Source: Desulforamulus reducens MI-1
GTDB taxonomy: Bacteria > Bacillota > Desulfotomaculia > Desulfotomaculales > Desulfotomaculaceae
DNA: 64,000 nt
Reading direction: 5' to 3'
NCBI RefSeq assembly: GCF_000016165.1
Contig: NC_009253.1
Coordinates: 1,646,332-1,710,331 of the forward strand
The translations under genes were made by a program, and so were the position numbers. Shown here one piece after another: positions 7,705 to 16,613 of the stretch. Within the stretch, counting starts at the first letter, position 1. Each line of letters opens with the position of its first letter. The notes under the pieces were generated by a model. It did no database searches. It was given only the letters and a program-made list of their open reading frames with translations, and was not told where the DNA came from.

Positions 7705-9666
7705 TTGCAAAAAAAAGCATTAAAATATCTGTCCAGAACGAAGCAACAAATTGCTAAAAACAAGCAACTAACACAAGAAATAAATGAATTAAATAAGAAA
7801 TGGAATGCAATGACATTGGGGTACTGCAGCAGAATCTTATCGAACCTAAGTTTACTCTTGGATAAACTTGAAGCAGTGGTTTATGTAAGTGATTTGGAAA
7901 CCTACGATATTTTATTTATAAATAACTTTGGCAGACAAATTTTTGGTCAGGGAGAAAATTTGTTAGGTAAAAAGTGCTATTCTGTACTTCAAGGAAAAGA
8001 CCACCCCTGCGAATTTTGTACTAATAATAAATTGGTGCAGGATGGGGAACCGCAAGTTTACGTTTGGGAATTTTTAAATCAAATAACTAATAAATGGATG
8101 AAATGTGTAGACTATGCTGTGCCTTGGTTTGATGGACGCCTGGTAAGATTGGAAATTGCTTTAAATATTAGCGATAATAAAATCCTAAAAAGTGAGTTGA
8201 ATAAATATCAAGAACAGTTGGAATCCTTATTTAAAGAACGCACCGTAGCATTAAAAGAAAATAAGAATCGTTATGAAGCCATTATCAAGTCACTTCCGGT
8301 GGGTGTTTATCAGACAAGCCCGGAAGGATATTGTGTTTACACCAATGAAGAGACAAGTAGGATAGTAGGTATACCAAAAGAGAATATGATTGATTATCTG
8401 TGGACTCGTTCCTTGCATCCGGAGGATAAAAAAAGCGTAATTATTAAGTGGGTTAAATGTGTTAAGAAAAAAATTCCCTTTCGTAAAGAGGTAAGGATTG
8501 TGCGGCCAGATGGCAATGTTGTTTGGAGCATCGCACTGGCTAACCCCTACGTGAGTCATGATGGTAAATTATGGTATGTGGGGACGATTATGGATATTAC
8601 AGGAAGAAAAAAAGGAGAAGACAGACTTCGCTTGTCCAATGAGAGGTTCTCAAAGGCCTTTAATGCAAGTTCCAACCCGATGGCCATAATTTCTTTGGAA
8701 TCAGGAACAACCCTTGATGCAAATGAGGCTTTTCTAACACACACTGAGTACACAAAAAAAGAAATAATAGGCTGTAAAATACTTGAACTTAGTTTAATGC
8801 TTTCCTTTGACCAAGTCTTTTTAAGCGAAATCAGAGAAGCCATGCAAAACAAAAAACCCATTAAAAATTATGAGCTTCGTATATGCTCAAAAAATAGAGT
8901 CCTTCGCTATGGTTTACTTTCTACCGATATTATAGAATTGAATGATGAAGCTTGTATGTTAGTTAATTTTAATGATCTCACTGAAAGAAGACAGATGGAG
9001 CGGGAACTGGCAAGGCTGGATCGATTAAATATAGTGGGTCAAATGGCTGCGGGAATCGGGCATGAAATTCGTAATCCCATGACCAGTGTAAGGGGATTTT
9101 TACAACTGCTGAAAAATAAAGATGAATGTGTTAAGTACACCGATTATTTTAATCTCATGATAGAGGAATTGGATAGGGCTAATTCCATTATTACAGAATA
9201 CTTATCCTTGGCTAGACGGCAAGGCGCGAACCTTAAAATGCAAAATATGAATGATATCCTGGATGCCTTACATCCTTTAATACAATCTGACGCTAACAAT
9301 TGCAATGTAAATTTAAAGATTCAAAAAGAAACGGTACCTGATATATTACTAAATGAAAAGGAACTAAGACAACTTATCTTGAATTTGGTTCGAAATGGTC
9401 TTGATGCCATGCCAGAAGGAGGTACCTTAATACTAAAGACCCAAAAAAAAGGTAAAAAAGTAGTCCTTTCAGTCCAAGATCAAGGAAAGGGGATTGCCCA
9501 CTCAATCATGGATAAGCTTGGCACTCCCTTTGTGACGACGAAGGATAACGGAGTTGGCTTGGGCCTGGCCACTTGCTATTCAATAGCATCCAGACACAAG
9601 GCAAATATCATAGTTAGCTCAAGTTCAAGGGGTACAAACTTTATGGTGGAGTTTAAAAACAGTTAG
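7705..9666 (+). CDS. sensor histidine kinase with three PAS domains
   Basis: A 653-residue cytosolic kinase with no membrane segment. The order is: short N-terminal helix; PAS 1 (about 45-145), which carries a CEFC pair after GKDHP; a coiled coil; PAS 2 with PAC (about 190-305); PAS 3 (about 315-430); HisKA with the phosphorylated His in GHEIRNP at about residue 453; and a HATPase domain with N, G1 (DQGKGIA) and G2 (GVGLGLA) boxes. The layout resembles the orphan sporulation-type kinases of Clostridia/Bacilli that feed Spo0F/Spo0A. That target is an inference, but no receiver gene is adjacent. The TTG start has a distant AAGGG. A better initiation site at 7682 is out of frame (see findings). 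Confidence 0.85.
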   Translation: MQKKALKYLSRTKQQIAKNKQLTQEINELNKKWNAMTLGYCSRILSNLSLLLDKLEAVVYVSDLETYDILFINNFGRQIFGQGENLLGKKCYSVLQGKDHPCEFCTNNKLVQDGEPQVYVWEFLNQITNKWMKCVDYAVPWFDGRLVRLEIALNISDNKILKSELNKYQEQLESLFKERTVALKENKNRYEAIIKSLPVGVYQTSPEGYCVYTNEETSRIVGIPKENMIDYLWTRSLHPEDKKSVIIKWVKCVKKKIPFRKEVRIVRPDGNVVWSIALANPYVSHDGKLWYVGTIMDITGRKKGEDRLRLSNERFSKAFNASSNPMAIISLESGTTLDANEAFLTHTEYTKKEIIGCKILELSLMLSFDQVFLSEIREAMQNKKPIKNYELRICSKNRVLRYGLLSTDIIELNDEACMLVNFNDLTERRQMERELARLDRLNIVGQMAAGIGHEIRNPMTSVRGFLQLLKNKDECVKYTDYFNLMIEELDRANSIITEYLSLARRQGANLKMQNMNDILDALHPLIQSDANNCNVNLKIQKETVPDILLNEKELRQLILNLVRNGLDAMPEGGTLILKTQKKGKKVVLSVQDQGKGIAHSIMDKLGTPFVTTKDNGVGLGLATCYSIASRHKANIIVSSSSRGTNFMVEFKNS

Positions 9667-9893
9667 CAAATAAGAGGTGCTGAAGCTCACTGGTTCGACC
9701 ACAGACTACACCCGGGCAGTTCCACAACGCGGGACATAGAATACCCTCGGGGAAAAGGTAATCTCCTAAGAGTGGTTACCCAGGCGAAGAGTGGTCTTGT
9801 TAATCTATTTAATATATACGTAAGAACCGTGATGTTTGATGGGGTAAAACAAAAAGATATGACGAATTAACTCTGATGTTCTTGTAGAATCAT

Positions 9894-9986
9894 AAAACTT
9901 TTCGGCTTGCATAAGGACAACTAAGGCTTACGCCGTCGCCTAAAGGCTCTCGTGTCCTATAGGGTATGGCGTAAGCCAAGTTTTCT
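9894..9986. repeat. dispersed palindromic repeat, copy R3
   Basis: A complete copy. The ends are AAAACTTTTCGGCTT and AAGCCAAGTTTTCT, which are inverted relative to each other. A second nested inverted pair is GGCTTACGCC/GGCGTAAGCC. The centre holds CCTAAAGG and CCTATAGGGTATG. The whole element could fold as one long hairpin of about 93 nt. Confidence 0.65.
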
Positions 9987-10647
9987 TTACTAGGTTCCTT
10001 CTTTTTTTACCAATCCTAAGTAGTAAGCCATTTTCCGAGCAAACATCTCTCTGGATTGTTTATCCCTAGAGCCAAGTAATAACGACAAATAGAAATTTGA
10101 GAGAAGCTTATGCCACCATTTGGAGACAGAAAACATAAAATCCCCCCCAATCTTTGCTTTAGTGGTATTTTATGTAGTGACTCTAATTTTGGCTAGGAAC
10201 ATATTCCTTTTGGCCTTGTTTGGATGTACTTAAAATTGTAAGAATGAGTGAGTAAATGAAAGAAAAACTTATTTCATTGAGGGAGAGAAGTAAGGCTTTT
10301 TTGCAAAGACAACCTCTTGGATTGTTTGAATTTCTCCTTAACCAACTAAATCCGTATCAGAAAATCGACCTTTGGCTTCCAAAAGTACAGGTGCAAATAT
10401 ACCTTGTAACTCTTTTTAAGTTGAGTAAGAAGATTGTTAAATGCCTCACTAGAAAAACGATAACCTATCCATCATCCCTACTTTCCAAAAAATCTTAACT
10501 CTACGGTACCATAGATGGGTAAAAATGGATGTGATAAGTATCACAGCACAGATAATACTGCCCTCTAGTATAAACTTCCCTAATCTCAATTTTAGTACAA
10601 TTTAAAAATAATTAGTGACAAAGGGCAACCACTGTAATAATATTATA

Positions 10648-10672
10648 TTTAAATGATTGCTTGAATGTTTAA
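10648..10672 (+). promoter_or_regulatory. possible ArsR/CadC-family operator upstream of cadA
   Basis: The stretch TTTAAATGATTGCTTGAATG lies about 40 bp before the cadA start, in an A+T-rich promoter region. It resembles, in composition and partial dyad symmetry (TTAAA ends), the sites bound by SmtB/CadC repressors. The CadC-like gene downstream makes this plausible, but the symmetry is imperfect. Confidence 0.3.
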
Positions 10673-10709
10673 AGGATGCATTTAGGCTTTGGATAAGGGA
10701 GGTATTACT

Positions 10710-13040
10710 GTGCAAAAGACACATGCTGATAAACAAAAAGAGCAATGTGGCTGTGGCTGTGAAGGCAAAAGAATCAACCCAACACGAGGTTTTTCGATGG
10801 GGAAAATCAACTACAAATCTGCACTGACGAAGGACTTTGCCTTACCTAGTTCCCCATTTATTACTGAAGAAAAAGCAGACCAAAAGAAAACAGAACTCCG
10901 TTTAAGCGGTCTGGATTGTGCCGATTGTGCTGCCAAACTGGAGAGGAAAATTCAAGCCCTGCCTGGTGTGGCGGAAGCAAAGATTAATTTTGGTGCAGGT
11001 AAGATCACCGTTTGCCATACGACCCCGGCAGAGACCATTTTGCAGGCAATTAAAACAGCTGGCTACCAAGGGCGTTTAGCTAACGAAGCAAGGAAACCAC
11101 CCAAGCAAAGCGTCTTTGAAGATACTAAGCTGGTTCTAACGGGTTTTTCAGGTCTTATGGTAGCAGTGGGTTTTTTCCTCTCGTTTTCAAATATATCGGA
11201 AACTCTAGTAAATGGAGTCTATCTTGCCGCTATCTTAAGCGGTGGATTTTATACCGCCCGAAGTGGTCTTACTTCTCTTAAGTCTGTGTCATTGGATATG
11301 AATTTCCTTATGACTGTGGCGGTGGTGGGCGCTGTAGCCATTGGAGAATGGGCTGAAGGGGCAACGGTGGTATTCCTTTTTGCTCTGGGCAATACCCTGC
11401 AGGCCTTTACAATGGAAAAAACCCGTAACTCCATTCGGGCATTGATGGATCTCTCCCCTAAAGATGCTCTGGTACTTCGTAACGGCCAGGAACTACGGTT
11501 GCCAGTTGAGGAGCTTAGAATTGATGACATCATAATTGTAAAACCCGGCGAATGTATTCCTATGGATGGTGAAGTGGTGGCAGGGACTACTGATGTTAAT
11601 CAGGCGCCCATCACTGGAGAATCCATGCCAATTGAGAAAACTGTTGGACATGAGGTTTACGCTGGTACGATGAACGGACATGGGGCCATTGAGGTTAAAG
11701 TTACCAAGTTGGTGGAAGATACCACATTGGCGAAAATCATAAACCTTGTGGAAGAGGCCCAGGCTCAAAAAGCACCCTCCCAACAGCTTGTTGATGTATT
11801 CGCTAAGTACTATACCCCTGCAGTGGTCATAGGCGCTGTACTAATAGCTTTGGTTCCTTGGTTATTCTTCGCACAGCCCTTTCAACTCTGGATTGAACGG
11901 GCGCTGATACTGTTGGTAATTTCTTGTCCCTGCGCCCTTGTTATATCCACTCCTGTATCCATTGTGGCTGCCATCGGCAGTGCTGCCCGAAAAGGGGTAT
12001 TAATTAAAGGGGGAGCTTATCTGGAGGAAGCGGGGTCTTTAAAGGTAATTGCCTTTGATAAAACCGGCACCCTCACCCGGGGCAGGCCGGAAGTGGCTGC
12101 AGTAATACCCGTGGATGGAGTAAGCTCCCAAAGGGTGATTGAACTTGCTGCTGCCATCGAAAAACGTTCCCAGCATCCATTGGCCGAGGCCATTTTGAGG
12201 TATGCTAAGGAGAAGGAGATTAAAGTACCCATAGGAACAGAGTTTCAATCCTTTACAGGTAAAGGTGCTGCGGCAATTGTGGATGGTATGGTCTGTTACA
12301 TTGGTAACAGTCGTTTGTTTGAAGAGTTAAATCTTTTCCCAGCCCCCCTGCAGGAACAGATTACTGTGCTGCAGAATCAAGGAAAAACAGTGATGATTTT
12401 GGGCAGTGGACATGAAGTCCTGGGGCTTATTGCGGTGGCTGACCAAATTCGCGAAAGCAGCCGGGCAGCCGTGGCAGGGCTGCGTCAGGCTGGTATTAGT
12501 CAACTGGTAATGCTAACTGGTGATAACACCGGAACCGCCAGGATAATTGCCCAGGAATTAGGGATTGATGATTACCGGGCAGAACTTTTACCTGAAAATA
12601 AATTAAAGGCCATTCAACAATTACAGCAGGAGTATGGTAAGGTAGGGATGGTGGGTGATGGCATCAACGATGCACCAGCCCTGGCCACTGCCGCTGTAGG
12701 CATTGCTATGGGGGGAGCCGGCACCGATACTGCTTTGGAAACTGCGGACATTGCATTGATGGCCGACGATTTAAGTAAACTACCCTATGCCATGCACCTG
12801 AGTAAACAGACCCTGCGGATTATTAAACAGAATATCTGGTTTTCCCTGGCTATAAAAGCTGTGTTTATTGCTGCTACCTTCTTGGGTTTTGCCAACCTGT
12901 GGATGGCTGTATTTGCCGATACCGGAGCGGCCCTTTTGGTGATTGCTAATGGGATGAGATTAATGAAGGTGGAGGACCCCTATACAAGGGATAGCTTGGA
13001 TTCCCGTAAATTATCATCCCAAACCTGTACCAGTGTGTAA
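10710..13040 (+). CDS. cadA: cadmium/zinc/lead-exporting P1B-type ATPase
   Basis: A 776-residue heavy-metal pump. The N-terminus has a Cys-rich patch (CGCGC) and then one HMA metal-binding domain with the GLDCADC motif. Membrane helices follow, with the CPC metal site at about residue 406, the phosphorylated Asp in DKTGTLT at about 450, and GDGINDAP at about 649. The CPC motif plus the neighbouring CadC-like regulator points to Cd2+/Zn2+/Pb2+ efflux and not copper. The GTG at 10710 is preceded by AAGGGAGGT, so the TTG at 10689 is rejected. The regulator gene follows 47 bases later, the reverse of the staphylococcal cadC-cadA order. Confidence 0.9.
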   Translation: MQKTHADKQKEQCGCGCEGKRINPTRGFSMGKINYKSALTKDFALPSSPFITEEKADQKKTELRLSGLDCADCAAKLERKIQALPGVAEAKINFGAGKITVCHTTPAETILQAIKTAGYQGRLANEARKPPKQSVFEDTKLVLTGFSGLMVAVGFFLSFSNISETLVNGVYLAAILSGGFYTARSGLTSLKSVSLDMNFLMTVAVVGAVAIGEWAEGATVVFLFALGNTLQAFTMEKTRNSIRALMDLSPKDALVLRNGQELRLPVEELRIDDIIIVKPGECIPMDGEVVAGTTDVNQAPITGESMPIEKTVGHEVYAGTMNGHGAIEVKVTKLVEDTTLAKIINLVEEAQAQKAPSQQLVDVFAKYYTPAVVIGAVLIALVPWLFFAQPFQLWIERALILLVISCPCALVISTPVSIVAAIGSAARKGVLIKGGAYLEEAGSLKVIAFDKTGTLTRGRPEVAAVIPVDGVSSQRVIELAAAIEKRSQHPLAEAILRYAKEKEIKVPIGTEFQSFTGKGAAAIVDGMVCYIGNSRLFEELNLFPAPLQEQITVLQNQGKTVMILGSGHEVLGLIAVADQIRESSRAAVAGLRQAGISQLVMLTGDNTGTARIIAQELGIDDYRAELLPENKLKAIQQLQQEYGKVGMVGDGINDAPALATAAVGIAMGGAGTDTALETADIALMADDLSKLPYAMHLSKQTLRIIKQNIWFSLAIKAVFIAATFLGFANLWMAVFADTGAALLVIANGMRLMKVEDPYTRDSLDSRKLSSQTCTSV

Positions 13041-13087
13041 TGTCCAATGGCCTTAGATTATGTAAATACGTATCAGGGGGTGATTTT

Positions 13088-13450
13088 GTGTCTGAAAGTA
13101 AGCTGCCGGATACTTGTGAAATATTCTGTTTTAATGAAAAGAAAGTAGAGCGTCTAAGAACGGAAGTGACGGCCACGGCGGGTCTGGCTGAATTATTCAA
13201 AGCACTGGCTGATGATACCCGCATGAAAATAATCTACGCACTATGCCAAGATGAACTGTGTGTTTGCGATGTAGCCACAATTATTGGCTCCACAGTACCT
13301 GCTGCTTCTCATCACCTGAGGTATTTGAAAAATGTAGGGTTGGCAAAGCATAGGAAACAAGGAAAAATGGTATTTTACTCCATAAATGATACTTGTGTAA
13401 AAACCATTGTTGAAACTGCTCTGGTTCATCACAAACACAAGATTGACTAA
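13088..13450 (+). CDS. cadC: CadC-like ArsR/SmtB metal-responsive repressor
   Basis: A 120-residue winged-helix repressor. The alpha-3 motif ELCVCDVA carries the two cysteines of the CadC cadmium/lead site. The other two ligands of that site are present as a C-x3-C pair at the N-terminus (TCEIFC). The C-terminal helix is His-rich (ETALVHHKHK), as in the second, zinc, site. It should bind the cadA promoter and release it on metal binding. GTG 13088 is chosen because AGGGGGTG lies just upstream and because this start keeps the N-terminal cysteine pair. The in-frame ATG at 13040 overlaps the cadA stop. Confidence 0.88.
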   Translation: MSESKLPDTCEIFCFNEKKVERLRTEVTATAGLAELFKALADDTRMKIIYALCQDELCVCDVATIIGSTVPAASHHLRYLKNVGLAKHRKQGKMVFYSINDTCVKTIVETALVHHKHKID

Positions 13451-13457
13451 TAACCTC

Positions 13458-13488
13458 AACGCCATTCTAAGCTGAATGGCGTTTTTTT
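13458..13488 (+). terminator. intrinsic terminator of cadA-cadC
   Basis: A 10-bp stem AACGCCATTC/GAATGGCGTT with a six-base loop is followed by seven T residues. Confidence 0.88.
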
Positions 13489-13585
13489 ACGGAAGCAAAG
13501 AAGCATCTCTGCTGTAAGCATTCCTGTAGAAAATGCTTTCTAAATAGTTGACTATTTTACTCGAAATACATATAATAATATCAAT

Positions 13586-13604
13586 GATATTGAAAATCAT
13601 TATC
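13586..13604 (+). promoter_or_regulatory. Fur box of the iron ABC transporter operon
   Basis: GATATTGAAAATCATTATC matches the classical 19-bp Fur box GATAATGATAATCATTATC at 17 of 19 positions. It lies about 125 bp before the binding-protein gene. Fur with Fe2+ would repress the operon when iron is plentiful. Confidence 0.85.
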
Positions 13605-13728
13605 TATTGAATGGGCGGAGGTGGTGCCAACTTAACTAATACATAAAGCAAATCGTCTGTTATTAACTTTAATTTTGGTACGTTTTTTGGCTCCAGAGAA
13701 TTCAAACATACTATATGAGGTGTAAGAT

Positions 13729-14796
13729 ATGAAAAATATTAAGGCAGTAATGGTTTTTCTAGTTATTACAGCAATGTTAGTGCTTTCCGGTTGCTCAGCA
13801 TCAAATAATAACACAGCAAGCAAGGAAACTGATAATAAGGAAAATGGCGTTATAAATCTATATACCGACAGACACTATGACACGGACCAGGCACTATTTG
13901 ATTTATTTACCAAAGAAACCGGCATTAAGGTAAATGTTGTTAAGGCCGAGTCGGATGAATTAATAGAAAGATTAGCAAGGGAAGGGAAAGATACAAAGGC
14001 CGATTTATTAATAACTGCCGATGCTGGAAGATTGTACCGGGCTAAAGAGAAAGAATTATTACAAACTACCTCAAGTGAAACCCTATTTAAAAATGTGCCG
14101 GAAAATTTGAGAGATAAAGATAACCAATGGTTTGGCTTAACGAAGCGAGCCAGAGTCATTGTTTACGCCAAGGATAGAGTTGACCCAGCCCAGTTGTCTA
14201 CCTATGAAGATTTAACAGATGCCAAATGGAAGGGAAAAGTATTAGTTAGATCAGCCAATAATATTTACAACCAGTCGTTATTGGCATCCTTTATTGCTCT
14301 AAATGGTGAAGATCAAGCCAAGGCGTGGGCTAAAGATTTAGTGGCTAATATGGCCCGGGAGCCAAAGGGTAATGATAGAGACCAGGCTAAAGCGGTGGTG
14401 GCAGGAGAAGGGGATGTTGCCATTATGAATACCTACTATGTAGGAAAGATGCTTCATTCCTCTGACCCAGAAGAAGTAAAAGTGGCTAATAAGGTGGCAG
14501 TTTTCTTCCCTAACCAGAATACCACTGGTACCCATATCAATGTAAGTGGCGTGGGTTTAACAAAATATGCTAAAAATAAAGACAATGCTATCAAGCTTAT
14601 GGAATTTTTGTCCAGCGAGAAGGCACAAAAGCAGTTTGCCGAGGCCAATTTTGAATACCCGGTTAATCCCAATGTAGAGCCTTCCGAATTATTAAAATCA
14701 TGGGGAGATTTTAAAGCGCAGGATATCAATCTTTCATTGTTAGGAGAAAACAATCAAAAAGCCGTTAGAATTTTTAATGAAGTAGGTTGGAAATAG
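13729..14796 (+). CDS. iron(III) ABC transporter substrate-binding lipoprotein (FbpA/FutA-like)
   Basis: A 355-residue protein with a lipoprotein signal peptide ending in LSGC (lipobox, about residue 20). The mature part starts with the NLYTDRHYDTD strand typical of FutA/FbpA proteins. Near residue 230 it has the NTYYVGKM tyrosine pair that ligates Fe3+ in this family. It would catch ferric iron at the outer face of the membrane and hand it to the permease encoded downstream. GAGGTG lies seven bases before the ATG. The Fur box upstream supports iron as substrate. Confidence 0.88.
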   Translation: MKNIKAVMVFLVITAMLVLSGCSASNNNTASKETDNKENGVINLYTDRHYDTDQALFDLFTKETGIKVNVVKAESDELIERLAREGKDTKADLLITADAGRLYRAKEKELLQTTSSETLFKNVPENLRDKDNQWFGLTKRARVIVYAKDRVDPAQLSTYEDLTDAKWKGKVLVRSANNIYNQSLLASFIALNGEDQAKAWAKDLVANMAREPKGNDRDQAKAVVAGEGDVAIMNTYYVGKMLHSSDPEEVKVANKVAVFFPNQNTTGTHINVSGVGLTKYAKNKDNAIKLMEFLSSEKAQKQFAEANFEYPVNPNVEPSELLKSWGDFKAQDINLSLLGENNQKAVRIFNEVGWK

Positions 14797-14798
14797 GC

Positions 14799-14819
14799 AG
14801 CAGCCCTAAATGGGCTGCT
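14799..14819 (+). terminator. hairpin between the iron binding-protein and permease genes
   Basis: AGCAGCCC/GGGCTGCT forms an 8-bp stem directly after the binding-protein stop, followed by CCTCTTT. The U tract is poor, so it is more likely a partial terminator or mRNA 3' end stabiliser that lets the binding protein be made in excess over the permease. Confidence 0.55.
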
Positions 14820-14844
14820 CCTCTTTATGCGGATCAGAAAGGAT

Positions 14845-14943
14845 AAAACTTGTAATCTACGTAAGGGCAAACTAAGTTTACTTGCACTTTACTAAAGGTC
14901 ACAACCTAAAGGTTGCAGTCAGGCAAGTAAGCCAAGTTTTTCT
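14845..14943. repeat. dispersed palindromic repeat, copy R4, inside the iron operon
   Basis: The ends are AAAACTT and AAGCCAAGTTTTTCT. Nested arms are CTTGC and GCAAG flanked by TTTA/TAAG, with CCTAAAGG in the centre. It occupies most of the gap between the binding-protein and permease genes, ending about 18 bases before the permease start. It would therefore be transcribed as part of the operon mRNA. Confidence 0.6.
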
Positions 14944-14960
14944 AAAGGAAGTGCACAACT

Positions 14961-16613
14961 ATGAAGATGCTTAAAAGATATAACCTAGATCTTTGGTCTA
15001 TGCTTAGTTTCTTATTTATATCGTTGATTGTAATACCTAGTTTCTATGTTTTTATTAATTTATTCGTACCAGCCAATGAAACTTGGCAACATATAAAAGA
15101 TTACTTATTAAAGGACTACATTGCCAACTCATTAACCTTGGTATTTTTCACAAGCATATTAACAGCCTTGATAGGAACCAGTTTATCTTGGTTAATTAGT
15201 GTATTTAACTTCCCTATGCGAAATTTTTTTAAGTGGGCACTTATTTTACCCCTGGCCATACCTCCCAATATTGCAGCCTACACCTATAGTGGATTACTTA
15301 GTTACACAGGCATTATGCAAGTTTCCCTAAGAAATCATTTCAATATTCATTTGCAACCAAAATACTTTGACATCATGAATATAGAGGGAGCAACGTTTAT
15401 CTTTACCATATGCTTGTTTCCCTACGTCTACACCATTACAAGGGCTTTTTTAGAAAAACAGTCAGCATCACTAATTGAATCTGCCCGTCTCTTAGGAAAA
15501 AAACCAACTGAAATCTTTTTCACCATTGTATTACCCTGTACAAGGGCAGCCATTGTTGGATCAGTTAGTTTAGTTATATTAGAAGTATTAAATGACTATG
15601 GGGTTGTCCAGTACTTTGGCATTCAAACCTTTAGTACAGCCATATTTAAGACATGGTTTGCTATGGGTGATATAAATTCCGCCGTTAAATTGTCTGCTTC
15701 CTTAATGCTTATGGTTCTTACAATGTTATTACTGGAAAAGGCTTTAAGGGGAAGGAAAAAGTACAGTTACACCAATGCCAAGGTTAGACCGATATCCCCA
15801 AAGTCACTTACTGGAATAAAAGGATTACTGGCAACTGGTTACTGTCTGGTTATTTTTGCCTTTAGTTTTTTAATTCCTACATTACAGCTTAGCTACTGGT
15901 CTTTTCTTTCCTATAAAAACATCCTAGATGCTTCATTTTGGTTGCTCACCATAAACTCGCTAGGGGTTGCACTGGTGACTACTTGCCTAGTAGTTTGCAT
16001 CGCTGCTATCATTGCCAATTACTGCCGAATTAATGATGGTACTACAGCAAAAATCTATTCAAAAATAATAGTGGCGGGCTATTCTATTCCTGGTGCAGTT
16101 ATTGCCATAGGTGTATTGGCTTGGTTTATTTTTTTAGATCAACATTTTTATTGGTTTTATAAAATAATCCATCCAGACTCAGCCAAATTGGTTCTCAGTA
16201 CAAGTATTGTTATCCTGTTCTTTGCCTATGTCATTCGGTTTTTAGCCATGGGTTTTAATACCCTTCAATCGGGTTTTGAAAAGGTTGGCAATAAATTTTA
16301 TGAAGCGTCTAGAACTTTAGGAGCAACCAAAACAGAGACTTTTTTTAAAGTAGACCTACCCATGATCAAACCAGCCTTCTTTAGTGGTTTTGTATTAGTT
16401 TTTGTGGAGGTTATAAAAGAATTACCTTTGACTTTGCTGTTACGACCCTTTAATTTTGATACCCTGGCAACCAAGGTTTTTCAATACGCCAGTGATGAGA
16501 TGATACATGAAGCAGCGGTACCTTCTATGGTGATTATTATAATCAGCCTTATTTCTATTTACTTCATCCATCATAGAGAAAAAAGGGGGAAAACTGATGT
16601 ACGTTACGATTAA
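14961..16613 (+). CDS. iron(III) ABC transporter permease (FbpB-like, fused double permease)
   Basis: A 550-residue membrane protein with two BPD_transp_1 halves, each with about six helices. Each half carries an EAA loop: ESARLLGKKPTEIFFTIVLP in the first and EASRTLGATKTETFFKVDLP in the second. A single chain with two permease halves is the rule in FbpB/SfuB iron transporters. It forms the channel between the FbpA-like protein and the ATPase. Its 3' end overlaps the ATPase gene by 17 bp, showing tight coupling. Confidence 0.88.
   Translation: MKMLKRYNLDLWSMLSFLFISLIVIPSFYVFINLFVPANETWQHIKDYLLKDYIANSLTLVFFTSILTALIGTSLSWLISVFNFPMRNFFKWALILPLAIPPNIAAYTYSGLLSYTGIMQVSLRNHFNIHLQPKYFDIMNIEGATFIFTICLFPYVYTITRAFLEKQSASLIESARLLGKKPTEIFFTIVLPCTRAAIVGSVSLVILEVLNDYGVVQYFGIQTFSTAIFKTWFAMGDINSAVKLSASLMLMVLTMLLLEKALRGRKKYSYTNAKVRPISPKSLTGIKGLLATGYCLVIFAFSFLIPTLQLSYWSFLSYKNILDASFWLLTINSLGVALVTTCLVVCIAAIIANYCRINDGTTAKIYSKIIVAGYSIPGAVIAIGVLAWFIFLDQHFYWFYKIIHPDSAKLVLSTSIVILFFAYVIRFLAMGFNTLQSGFEKVGNKFYEASRTLGATKTETFFKVDLPMIKPAFFSGFVLVFVEVIKELPLTLLLRPFNFDTLATKVFQYASDEMIHEAAVPSMVIIIISLISIYFIHHREKRGKTDVRYD

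Larger units (their letters stand above)
9667..10694. other. 1-kb gene-poor region between kinase and cadA
   Basis: It holds three things. From 9680 to 9800 is a relatively G+C-rich stretch with short complementary blocks (CCCGGG, GCGGGAC, then GAGTGGTTACCCAGG) that looks like structured or relic RNA but matched no class I could name. From 9894 to 9986 is a copy of the dispersed palindromic repeat. At 10256-10498 is an 80-codon open frame without ribosome site or recognisable domain, which I do not accept as a gene. The remainder is A+T-rich. Confidence 0.4.

Noticed and set aside
10256-10498. 80-codon open frame between the kinase and cadA
   Set aside because: No ribosome site, no recognisable domain, A+T-driven composition, and it lies in a relic-rich gap.
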